Below are positions 43,238-51,768 of a stretch of DNA of 64,000 nucleotides, one piece after another. The notes below the pieces were generated by a model, which worked only from the letters and a program-made list of their open reading frames with translations, was not told where the DNA came from and searched no databases. The translations under genes and the position numbers were made by a program. Source of the stretch: an uncultured Actinomycetes bacterium (GTDB lineage: Bacteria; Actinomycetota; Acidimicrobiia; Acidimicrobiales; RAAP-2); NCBI GenBank assembly GCA_903830655.1, contig CAIKUQ010000017.1:21158-85157 (forward strand). The letters run 5' to 3'. Position 1 is the first letter of the stretch. Each line of letters opens with the position of its first letter.

Positions 43238-44346
43238 AGGTGGGCTTAGATGTTTCTGCAGTGCCCCAACAGCCAGCGGGCGCTGGCCGCTACATCGTCG
43301 AGCTCGCCCAACGATTGCCGCACCACCTCCCAACGGAGTTGTTGAGCCGCAGCGACGATATCGAGCGCTGGAAGGCAATTGCCCCGCAAGCAGAAATCCT
43401 TGGGGGAGTACCAACCAATCGGTTACTTCGCTTGCTGTACGAACGAGAACTTCTCGGAACTAGTCGAGCCGTCAAAGGGGTTGACGTATGGCATTCACCG
43501 CACTACACCATGCCGCATCGATCGAGCCGACCCACCGCGGTAACTATTCATGATTTGACATTTTTCACGAACCCCGAGTGGCACGAGCCAGCCAAGGCAC
43601 GTTTTTTCCGACAGGCCATTCGCTATGCGGCCAAGCACGCTGACGTGTTGATTAGCGTGAGCGAATTTACTGCTCAGCTGTTATCGGAATGCGTACCAAC
43701 CAAGGTTCCGGTTGTGGTGGCTCCTCACGGCGTGGACCTTGAGCATTTCGCGCCGGTGGGGGTGAACGATGAAGTGCTCTATGTTTCCGCGGGCTTGAGC
43801 GAGTCAACTCCGTACATTCTTTTTGTAGGCACCCTGGAGCCTCGTAAGGGGCTTGATGTGCTCTTGCACGCCTTTGCTGAGTTGGCTCGTGAAAATGACG
43901 AAATTGAGTTGTGGATTGCGGGCCAAATGGGTTGGGGAGAATCGAGTTTTGCCCCACTGCTTGAGCGGCATCCGGTGCGCAACCGAATTAAACGTCTGGG
44001 CTTCGTGTCTGAGGAACTCTTACCGGCGCTGCTTCGTCGAGCCGAAGTGGTGGCCTATCCGTCGCGCGGCGAAGGTTTTGGGTTGCCCGTCTTAGAGGCG
44101 ATGGCGTGTGGGGCGTCGGTGATCACAAGCGCGAAGACCGTTATGGCCGAAATCGCCGGCCCGACCGCCCGCTACAGCACTCTGGGAGAGGCGGGAGAGC
44201 TCGCCCAAGTCTTAGCCGAGGCCCTCGCCGAGCCGTTTGCCCGGCGTAAGGAGCGAACGGTAGCTGCTCGCCTGAGAGCGCAGCAGTTCACTTGGGATGC
44301 CTCCATCGCACAACATCTTGAGGCGTATCGCATCGCAAATGGTTGA
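43234..44346 (+). CDS. GT4 glycosyltransferase
   Basis: 370 aa, a paralogue of the preceding gene. QPAGAGRYIVELAQRL (about residues 12-27), VGTLEPRKGLDVLLHAF (about 195-211) and EGFGLPVLEAMACG (about 279-292) are clear. ATG 43234 overlaps the previous TGA (ATGA); GTG 43228 is a less likely alternative. It shares the DIHDLTFF-like segment of mannosyl- or glucosyltransferases acting on polyprenyl-linked acceptors. Donor unknown. Confidence 0.9.
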   Translation: MKVGLDVSAVPQQPAGAGRYIVELAQRLPHHLPTELLSRSDDIERWKAIAPQAEILGGVPTNRLLRLLYERELLGTSRAVKGVDVWHSPHYTMPHRSSRPTAVTIHDLTFFTNPEWHEPAKARFFRQAIRYAAKHADVLISVSEFTAQLLSECVPTKVPVVVAPHGVDLEHFAPVGVNDEVLYVSAGLSESTPYILFVGTLEPRKGLDVLLHAFAELARENDEIELWIAGQMGWGESSFAPLLERHPVRNRIKRLGFVSEELLPALLRRAEVVAYPSRGEGFGLPVLEAMACGASVITSAKTVMAEIAGPTARYSTLGEAGELAQVLAEALAEPFARRKERTVAARLRAQQFTWDASIAQHLEAYRIANG

Positions 44347-44424
44347 AACCTTCCCATTTTCGCGGTGAGGTGGGCATTCTGAGGGCCAATTTCCAGGCTC
44401 TGTCCAACTAGCCTTAATTGTCTA

Positions 44425-47400
44425 ATGGAGACTCGCGCCCCCGCTGTAGTGGCCATCGTGGTTACCACCGACTACGGGCTTGGCTTAGAGGCCACCGTGG
44501 CTTCGCTCATCGAGCAGGATTACGCCTCCCTTTCAATCTTGGTTATCGGAAATGGCGAGGCCCTGTTGGTCCCCGAGCGGATTGCGGCGGTAGCCCCGGA
44601 TGTCTACGTTCGCCTACTCGACGTAAACCGCGGCTTTGCCGCAGCCTGCAACGAGGGCGCCCTACTGGTCCAGGGCTCGGCTTTCTTCTTGTTCTGCCAC
44701 GATGACATTCGCCTCGATACGGACGCCGTTTCAATCATGGTCGAAGCGGCCTATCGCACGAACGCCGGCATCGTGACCCCCAAATTCGTGGACTACGAAG
44801 ATCCTATGGTGTTGGTCCACGTGGGCCAGACCAGTGACCGATTTGGCTCAGTAAAAGAGCGTATTGAAATAGGCGAGATTGACCACGGACAGCAAGACCT
44901 CGAGCGTGACGTCTTCGTAGCTCCGGGTGGCGCAACATTAATCCGCACCGACCTCTTTAATACCTTGCGCGGGTTTGACCCCTTGCTACCTGCCTTAGGT
45001 GAGGATCTCGATATCTGTTGGCGAGCACAAAGTGCCGGTGCCCGCATCGTTGTTGCGCCGGGCGCCAAAGTTGCTCACCGCGAAAGCATTGCTCGTGGCG
45101 AACGCCCTATTACTGCCGTCGGAGCTCGTCGCTCCTCTCGGCAGAGTTTGCAACGACGTCACCAGCTCTTGGTGGTGGCGACCGGTTGGGGCTTTTGGCA
45201 CACGGTGTGGATTTTGGCTCAACTCCTCGTCCTCGATCTCGTTGAGTTACTAGTTTCGGTAATAGGTCGCGACGCCAAGCGCGTTCGCGCGATTCTGGGC
45301 TCGTGGCGCTGGTTGGTTTTTCACCGGCGACACATAATCGATCGTCGCAAACACCGTAAATCGATTGGGGCACTCAACGACACAAATCTTCGGCGCTTGC
45401 AGGTGCCAGGAGTAAATCGAATCAAAGCCTTCGCCAATACTCTGGTGCGCGAAGGGTACGACTCCGCTCGCGGAATTCTGCCCGAAGTGGAGTCTGAACA
45501 ACGCGAGGATGATCGTGTTGACGCAGGGGTTGGTTTCGGCGCTTCCTTCTCGGAAAGTGATGAGTTTGACGAGATCGCTGAAAACCCAAACTTTGCGCTC
45601 CGTCACCGGCCTTCAAAAATATTTAACTCGTTCCGTTCTCAGATTCTGCTCATTGGTTCTGTAGTTGTTTTCTGGGCGGTTAGTACGCGAAACCTAATCT
45701 CGATGCACCTTCCGCTGGTGGGGCGTCTTGCTCCTTTGGATTCTTGGTGGAGTACGTGGCGGCACTTCTTTGCCTCGTGGTCGCCGAATGGAGTTGGTAC
45801 GGGAACCCCGGGGATGCCGGGGTATGGCGTCATTGCCTTTGCGGGCACCTTTGTGTTTGGACGCATGGGCACGTTGCCCCGTCTGATCTTGATCCTGGCC
45901 ATTCCGGTAGGAGCGATTGGCGTTGCGCGATTCTTGAAATACAAGGTTTCCAACCGAGCTCGAATTATCGCCGCCATTGGATACTTGGCTTTGCCAATCG
46001 GTGCCAACCTGATTGCGCAGGGTCGTATTGATATTTTGCTTGCGGTTGCGACGACGCCATACATCGCTCGCCGTTTATTTGAATTACTTGACGTGCCAGG
46101 TTTTCGCGTAAAGCCCTACACCCCAAGCGTTCCGTTCGGTCACCGGGGTTGGCGCACCACCGAAGCGGGACAGCGGATGATGCTCGTGATGATTGTTGCA
46201 CTTTCCATGGCGCTGTCACCCGCTGTTGCCGTGATCGCTGTTTTGATAGTTGCCGGAGTCTGGTTGTCACGTCAGTTTGAGCCCGACGCAACCGAGGGGT
46301 TGATTCACTCGTGGCGACTCCTGGGTTCAGTTTTGGGCACGACGGCCCTGTTCTTACTTCCCCTCGTCGCAAACACGCTCTTGGCCGGTCGACGGGCCCT
46401 CGAAGTGTTTGGTCTGCAACGTGGGCCCTGGTCGTCGCCTGACCTATGGACACTGATTAAAGGCGCCGACGGAGGATTTGGTCAGGCTTGGTGGTTTTAC
46501 CTCCCACCTTTGGCAGCGCTCTTAGCCGTTGTTCTTAGCCGCAATGAACGTCGAGCAATTGCCTCAAAATTGGCTGCGATTTACGCGCTGACCCTCTTGC
46601 TGGCGATTCTTGTTTCGCGCGGCATTCTGGGACCATTCGCTCCCGACATTGACGTTCTTCTCGTGCTGCAGGCCGTCTTGGTGGCAGCTCTCATCGGGGT
46701 GGGAATTAGTTCATTGGAGCACGATGCCCTGACTTTAAAGTTTGGGTTGGGGCGAATTATGGCCGCTGCACTCATCGCGTCAATTTCCTTAACGGCTATT
46801 CCCTTCCTGCTGGACAGCTCTTCGGGTCGTTTTGATCTGCCCTCCACTTCGGTTGCTGAATCACTGGGGCAACTTTCTAACAGTCCTTCGGGGGGATTCC
46901 GAGTGCTGTGGCTCGGCGATCCAACTGTGTTGCCACTTGCCGGTTGGTCGGTTGCGCCCGGTGTGGCGGCGGCCACTTCAATGAATGGACTACCTGGAGG
47001 CTCGACCATGTTCGCAGCCCCCGACTCTGGGACGAGCGACCTCATCTTGACTGCGGTACGCAACGCCATGAATGGGTCGACTGTTCAGCTCGGCACCACT
47101 TTGGCTGAGGCGGGCATCTCTACAATCGTGGTGCTTAATTCGGGTGCACCAAACTTCGCCGGTGTCCAGTCCTCGCCCGTGCGTTCGGCTCCAAATATTT
47201 TGGTTGCCGCACTCGGGCATCAAACGGACCTCTCCTTAAGCCTCCAAACCTCTTCGGAAGAGACCTACTCAAACTTAAAATTCCATGGCATAGTGTCGGC
47301 CACGCAGGCGGGCCACTCAACGACACCGATTTTTTCAAATCTCACCTTCTCGGGCGAGGTCCCGTCCAGCGCTACGATTCATGCCGCCATGGCTCCCGCG

Positions 47401-47676
47401 GGCGCGTTCTCGCTCGATGTAAATGGGGCACCCGTTGCTAGGGCCCTTCGCCATGGATGGGGCGCCACGTACCAGACCTCTAGCTCGAGCGGTTCGATAA
47501 ACATCGGAACACTGGTCCTTCACCAATTCCCGTTAAATGGGCTACTGGCTGGATTCAGCCTCACGCTGTGGCTCGTTGTTTGGCTAGGTTTCGGTTGGAT
47601 TCAGCGTCTGGAATGGATATTTACCTTCCGTGGCTCGCGCAAAGTTCGACCCCGTCGCGCAAGGGAGATCAAGTGA
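44425..47676 (+). CDS. Large GT2 glycosyltransferase with multi-pass membrane domain
   Basis: 1083 aa. The N-terminal GT-A domain (about residues 1-260) has VVAIVVTTDYG, LDVNRGFAAACNEGA, CHDDIRLD (DxD-like, about 92-99) and GEDLDICWRA (about 191-200). Roughly a dozen membrane helices follow (about 405-815), then a large extracytoplasmic C-terminal region and a final helix (about 1035-1060). This fusion upstream of a DUF5719 gene recurs in actinobacteria (from memory). A TAGCCT box lies 10 bases upstream of the ATG. It may polymerise or modify an envelope polysaccharide. Confidence 0.83.
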   Translation: METRAPAVVAIVVTTDYGLGLEATVASLIEQDYASLSILVIGNGEALLVPERIAAVAPDVYVRLLDVNRGFAAACNEGALLVQGSAFFLFCHDDIRLDTDAVSIMVEAAYRTNAGIVTPKFVDYEDPMVLVHVGQTSDRFGSVKERIEIGEIDHGQQDLERDVFVAPGGATLIRTDLFNTLRGFDPLLPALGEDLDICWRAQSAGARIVVAPGAKVAHRESIARGERPITAVGARRSSRQSLQRRHQLLVVATGWGFWHTVWILAQLLVLDLVELLVSVIGRDAKRVRAILGSWRWLVFHRRHIIDRRKHRKSIGALNDTNLRRLQVPGVNRIKAFANTLVREGYDSARGILPEVESEQREDDRVDAGVGFGASFSESDEFDEIAENPNFALRHRPSKIFNSFRSQILLIGSVVVFWAVSTRNLISMHLPLVGRLAPLDSWWSTWRHFFASWSPNGVGTGTPGMPGYGVIAFAGTFVFGRMGTLPRLILILAIPVGAIGVARFLKYKVSNRARIIAAIGYLALPIGANLIAQGRIDILLAVATTPYIARRLFELLDVPGFRVKPYTPSVPFGHRGWRTTEAGQRMMLVMIVALSMALSPAVAVIAVLIVAGVWLSRQFEPDATEGLIHSWRLLGSVLGTTALFLLPLVANTLLAGRRALEVFGLQRGPWSSPDLWTLIKGADGGFGQAWWFYLPPLAALLAVVLSRNERRAIASKLAAIYALTLLLAILVSRGILGPFAPDIDVLLVLQAVLVAALIGVGISSLEHDALTLKFGLGRIMAAALIASISLTAIPFLLDSSSGRFDLPSTSVAESLGQLSNSPSGGFRVLWLGDPTVLPLAGWSVAPGVAAATSMNGLPGGSTMFAAPDSGTSDLILTAVRNAMNGSTVQLGTTLAEAGISTIVVLNSGAPNFAGVQSSPVRSAPNILVAALGHQTDLSLSLQTSSEETYSNLKFHGIVSATQAGHSTTPIFSNLTFSGEVPSSATIHAAMAPAGAFSLDVNGAPVARALRHGWGATYQTSSSSGSINIGTLVLHQFPLNGLLAGFSLTLWLVVWLGFGWIQRLEWIFTFRGSRKVRPRRAREIK

Positions 47677-49004
47677 AGTCCCCTCGACTAAGTCTCGCGA
47701 TGGTTCTTTCGGCAGTGCTGCTGGTATCGGTCGTGGTCAACTACGCAAAGAGCCCGGTGAATCCCGGCATCAGTACCGCCAGCAGCCTGGGAACTAATTC
47801 GACGGTTCTCTATTGCACTGGGCTTAGCTCGTCAAAACATCATGAAGCTGGGCTGGTCACCTTTCAAAACACTTCGGGCGAAGAACGAACAATAACCGTC
47901 TCGGTCGCTAGCCCAGATGCGCCCATTGCTTCCACGAAGCTAACGCTCAAGCCATATCGCACCCGTACTTTTAATCCAGGCTCAATTAGCAACGGTAACT
48001 ATTTCGGAATCTCGGCGCAGTTCAATGGAACCGGAGTGATTGCGCAAGAATCAGTGATGAATGGAATGGGCGTGACTCCGTGCATCGCGAGTGGTGCCCG
48101 CCAATGGTATGGGGCTGGTTTCGATACGAAAGTTGGGGGAATGGGGGCGCTGAGTGTTTACAATCCCACCGGAACTCCAGCTGTACTAAATATTGTTGCG
48201 TTTACCCCTACGGGCTATGTCGCCCCCGCGCCATTCCAGGGCTTATCTATTCCCGCACACGCCCAGCAACTCATTGACCTGGGTACGCAAGTAGTGGATC
48301 GAGCCGACATCGCGGTTCGCGTTACGGTGCTTCGTGGTTCCCTGGTGATTGCGGGTGTCCAAGAGTCCGGCTCACACGTAAGCCTTCTGACGCAAAGTTC
48401 TCCACCTCAGAAGTCGGCGACCTACTCAGCAATCTCGACCGCGGCCAGCGCCTACTCGGTTATTCGTTTGGCGAATACTCAGAATCGTGATGTTGTCGCA
48501 CACGTCAAGGTAAACGACGGCGTCTACGGCACGGTGAACTTGACTGTTCCCGTATCGGGCTATTCGACCGCGGAGGCCAGCATTTCACCGAATACGGCAA
48601 TTGCCGCGGGTGGATTGGTGTCGGTGACGGTGACCTCGAAGCGTCCAATCGCTACCTCATTGATAACGGGTGACGCCAAGGGTTTGACCTGGCTACCCTC
48701 ATCAGCTTCTAGCTCGAAGGTCGTGGTGACCGATCCACTCCGGATTGGTTATCAGAGCTTGGTTATTTCCAACACGTCCAATAAAACAATTCACGTTACC
48801 GAGACTCAGTTAAATGCGGGAGCCCTTAAAACCTTCTACACAATTAAGGCCCACGGAAACTTAACTTTCCTCGCCGAGACCCGCCTAACTGCACCAAACT
48901 CGGCAACCGAATTCGTGGCTAGTGAGGCCGTGTTGGTAGCAACGATGGTTCGCGCAAGTGCACCTATCGGGATTTACCCGGTAGCGCCGCTATACAGTCG
49001 GTAG
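47673..49004 (+). CDS. DUF5719 family secreted/anchored protein
   Basis: 443 aa from GTG 47673, which overlaps the GT2 stop (GTGA); the longer frame to 47568 lies within the GT2 gene. N-terminal helix (about residues 8-25), then repeated beta-sandwich-like units with NTSGEERTITVSV, NPTGTPAVLNIVAF, NTQNRDVVAHVKV and NTSNKTIHVTETQL. These recall DUF5719 proteins, partners of the large GT2 in actinobacterial envelope loci. Function unknown. It converges on ftsH with a 15-base overlap. Confidence 0.75.
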   Translation: MKSPRLSLAMVLSAVLLVSVVVNYAKSPVNPGISTASSLGTNSTVLYCTGLSSSKHHEAGLVTFQNTSGEERTITVSVASPDAPIASTKLTLKPYRTRTFNPGSISNGNYFGISAQFNGTGVIAQESVMNGMGVTPCIASGARQWYGAGFDTKVGGMGALSVYNPTGTPAVLNIVAFTPTGYVAPAPFQGLSIPAHAQQLIDLGTQVVDRADIAVRVTVLRGSLVIAGVQESGSHVSLLTQSSPPQKSATYSAISTAASAYSVIRLANTQNRDVVAHVKVNDGVYGTVNLTVPVSGYSTAEASISPNTAIAAGGLVSVTVTSKRPIATSLITGDAKGLTWLPSSASSSKVVVTDPLRIGYQSLVISNTSNKTIHVTETQLNAGALKTFYTIKAHGNLTFLAETRLTAPNSATEFVASEAVLVATMVRASAPIGIYPVAPLYSR

Positions 49005-50942
49005 AGTTGGCGGCTCCCAGTCGGGCGAGGGATCGCTCGAAGGGATTTCTTTGGGGGTTTGTCGCTTTTGGCCAACAACACTCAAAGCCGCAACGGTCTT
49101 AGTCCCAGTGGGGTGAACCTGCTCACCAAAAGCCTCGTCGATAATTCCTGCGGCGGTTTCACCATCGAGAGTTTCTTGTTCAATCAAAGCCGCAGCCAGG
49201 GCCTCGAGTCCGCGGCGGTGCAAGGTGAGAACCTCGATTGCTCGTGACTCTTGCTCTCGCAAGATGCGCTCCACTTCATCTTCAATTAGCTTGCCGGTGC
49301 GCTCGGAGGTACCCCATTCGAGAGTTACCGGTCCCACCTCTTTGGACATGCCGTACTTCATAACCATTTCACGAGCCAATTGAGTATTCACCGCAAGGTC
49401 ATTTGAAGCACCCGTTGAGAGGTCGCCGTAGACGAGCAGTTCAGCTACCCGACCACCCACGCGCATGCAGAGCGAGTCCTCGAGTTCTTGACGCGAGGTG
49501 ATGTGCTGGTCTTCTTTGGGCAGAGTCCAGGTCACGCCTAGGGCCATACCACGGGGGATAAGGGTGATCTTGTGAAGGGGGTCGCTGTGATCAAGCACGT
49601 ACGCCAGCAGGGCGTGGCCCGATTCGTGAATTGCGATTCGGTCCCTTTCGCTGTCCTTCAAGATCATCGAGTCACGCTCCATGCCCATAAAGACGCGGTC
49701 ACGGGCCGACTCGAAGTCCTGCATGCCGATATTTTTAGAATCACGACGTACGGCGTGGAGGGCGGCCTCATTGACTAAGTTCGCGAGGTCCGCGCCGCTC
49801 ATACCCGGTGTTCCACGAGCGACGACCGACAGGTCAACGGTCTCGTCGAGTGGTTTGTTGCGACTGTGTACTTCCAAGATCGGCAGGCGCTCACTGAGGT
49901 CGGGCAGGGAGACTACGACCTGGCGGTCAAAACGACCGGGGCGAAGCAGTGCGTCGTCGAGGATATCCGCACGGTTGGTGGCGGCCATGACGACCACTCC
50001 AATGGTGGGGTCAAAGCCGTCCATCTCTGAGAGCATCTGGTTGAGTGTTTGTTCACGCTCATCGTGACCACCACCAACGCCGGTGCCACGCTTGCGTCCA
50101 ATGGAGTCAATCTCGTCGACGAAAATAATGGCTGGCGCATTCTTACGCGCGGTCGCGAAGAGGTCTCGCACACGACTGGCGCCAACCCCAACGAACATTT
50201 CCATGAAGTCGGAACCGGTGACTGAAAAGAAGGGAACGCCTGCTTCTCCCGCCACGGCACGAGCCAACATTGTTTTACCCGTACCGGGAGGTCCGATGAG
50301 CAACATGCCCTTAGGAATAGCTGCGCCAATCTCTTTATACCGTTCGGGAGTCTTCAAGAACTCAACAACCTCGCTGATCTCTTGTTTCACACCGGCGTAC
50401 CCAGCGACATCGGAGAACTTCGTCTTTGGACGGTCCTCGTCGAACTGCTTGGCCTTAGAACGACCAACGCCCATCATGCCGTTCATCTGACCCTTGGCTT
50501 GGCGCGAAGCGAAGAGCATGAATCCACCAAAGATGACAATCCAAAGCAAGTAAGGCAAGAGCGTCGAGAGAAGTCCCGAAGAGTTATTAAAGGTGACGTT
50601 GACGTTGTTATTACGCAAGGTAACAACTTCGTCGGCGATAGCGGGTACCGGACCACTGGAGAGGTAGTTAGAGCCATCAACTAGTTGGCCCGCAATAACC
50701 CCACTGGAGTTATTAATGGCTGCAGAAACAATCTTGCCGTGACGAGCGTCCTTGAGCAGGGTTGAGTACGAGATGTTGTGGACGACTTTTTGGTTGACCA
50801 GCGAAGAAATCACCATCATTCCGATGATGAAGGCCACGATCAAGACCGTAATTAAACGGCGTCGGTTGGCGGGCTGGTTTTCGGCACCGGGGCGAATGAA
50901 AAACGCCTTGATGCGGTTGGGCTTCTTTTCTTCTGGACTCAC
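48990..50942 (-). CDS. ftsH: ATP-dependent zinc metalloprotease FtsH
   Basis: 650 aa. Two helices flank an extracytoplasmic domain (TM about residues 29-48 and 125-143). The AAA module has GPPGTGKT (about 216-223), FVDEIDSIG (Walker B) and SRH GRFDRQ. The protease has HESGH (about 439-443). It degrades membrane and short-lived proteins. The GTG start has a TAGGCT box 6 bases upstream. It is transcribed against the surrounding glycan genes. Confidence 0.97.
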   Translation of the reverse strand: MSPEEKKPNRIKAFFIRPGAENQPANRRRLITVLIVAFIIGMMVISSLVNQKVVHNISYSTLLKDARHGKIVSAAINNSSGVIAGQLVDGSNYLSSGPVPAIADEVVTLRNNNVNVTFNNSSGLLSTLLPYLLWIVIFGGFMLFASRQAKGQMNGMMGVGRSKAKQFDEDRPKTKFSDVAGYAGVKQEISEVVEFLKTPERYKEIGAAIPKGMLLIGPPGTGKTMLARAVAGEAGVPFFSVTGSDFMEMFVGVGASRVRDLFATARKNAPAIIFVDEIDSIGRKRGTGVGGGHDEREQTLNQMLSEMDGFDPTIGVVVMAATNRADILDDALLRPGRFDRQVVVSLPDLSERLPILEVHSRNKPLDETVDLSVVARGTPGMSGADLANLVNEAALHAVRRDSKNIGMQDFESARDRVFMGMERDSMILKDSERDRIAIHESGHALLAYVLDHSDPLHKITLIPRGMALGVTWTLPKEDQHITSRQELEDSLCMRVGGRVAELLVYGDLSTGASNDLAVNTQLAREMVMKYGMSKEVGPVTLEWGTSERTGKLIEDEVERILREQESRAIEVLTLHRRGLEALAAALIEQETLDGETAAGIIDEAFGEQVHPTGTKTVAALSVVGQKRQTPKEIPSSDPSPDWEPPTLPTV

Positions 50943-50948
50943 CCATCC

Positions 50949-50954
50949 AGCCTA
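50949..50954 (-). promoter_or_regulatory. -10 box TAGGCT for ftsH
   Basis: TAGGCT on the minus strand, 6 bases before GTG 50942; the same hexamer and spacing as the NlpC/P60 gene. Confidence 0.43.
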
Positions 50955-51005
50955 AAGGCTAGGTGAGGCATTCGAATTTTGTCCTGTGCATAACTCTCGA
51001 GTTGT

Positions 51006-51011
51006 TAGCGT
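51006..51011 (+). promoter_or_regulatory. -10 box TAGCGT for the CPBP gene
   Basis: TAGCGT, 7 bases before ATG 51019, which supports that start over GTG 50986. Confidence 0.4.
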
Positions 51012-51018
51012 GGCGGGG

Positions 51019-51768
51019 ATGAATGAGTTACCCCACAACACCTCACCCTGGCCCAAAGTGCTCGCAATCACGCTGATTGCTGCAGCGGGTTTCGTAGTGG
51101 GCTCTTTATTCGCCGAGATTCTCCAAGCAATCATCATTTCGGGCACCGAGTTTCCTGGGGGCGCCAGTCGTCTGGCGACCATGGCCGCACCCCCGTGGTG
51201 GGCCGTTGCGACAAACCTTCTGGGCATCTGGATGGGAATCGGGGGCTCGGCCATTTATATCGTGCGCCAGAAATGGGCACCCGCTTTGACCGGATTGCTT
51301 CGGGCGCGGTGGAGCGACATCATTTATGTTCTGGTCGGTGTTGGGGCTCAATTCGCTATCGCGATCGCCTATGCGCCGTTCCACTTAGGCACAAAATTGA
51401 ATGTTCCGGTGAAGCACATCTTCGGTGGTGCGGGCGCTTTTCTTTGGCTTATCGGCATCATGTCAATTCTGGGTGCCCCATTTTTCGAAGAGGTACTTTT
51501 TCGAGGCGTTATATTTCGCGGCGTGCGCGCGAGGCTAAGTGAACGGAATGAAAACTTTGCGTATCCGTTTGCCCTTATTTTTTCAGCGGCGCTCTTCGCG
51601 TTGGCCCACTTCGAGCTGCTTCAGTTGCCGGGACTCTTTTCTGTAGGCTTACTTCTGGGCTACGTGGTGCATAGGACTGGTCGACTCGCGCCGGCGATAA
51701 TCTCTCACGCAAGCTTTAATACTGTTGCTTTTGTAGTTGTGACTTTCGTCCAACACGGAAAGATCTAA
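51019..51768 (+). CDS. CPBP-family intramembrane metalloprotease
   Basis: 249 aa with about seven helices. Motif 1 is FFEEVLFRGVIFRG (EExxxR, about residues 155-168). Motif 2 is ALAHFE (about 194-199). Motif 3 is ISHASFNTV (about 231-239). These are the Abi/Rce1-type glutamate and His residues of CPBP proteases. Substrate unknown. Its TAA overlaps the ATG of the next gene, so protease and GT-C-like protein are coupled. Confidence 0.87.
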   Translation: MNELPHNTSPWPKVLAITLIAAAGFVVGSLFAEILQAIIISGTEFPGGASRLATMAAPPWWAVATNLLGIWMGIGGSAIYIVRQKWAPALTGLLRARWSDIIYVLVGVGAQFAIAIAYAPFHLGTKLNVPVKHIFGGAGAFLWLIGIMSILGAPFFEEVLFRGVIFRGVRARLSERNENFAYPFALIFSAALFALAHFELLQLPGLFSVGLLLGYVVHRTGRLAPAIISHASFNTVAFVVVTFVQHGKI

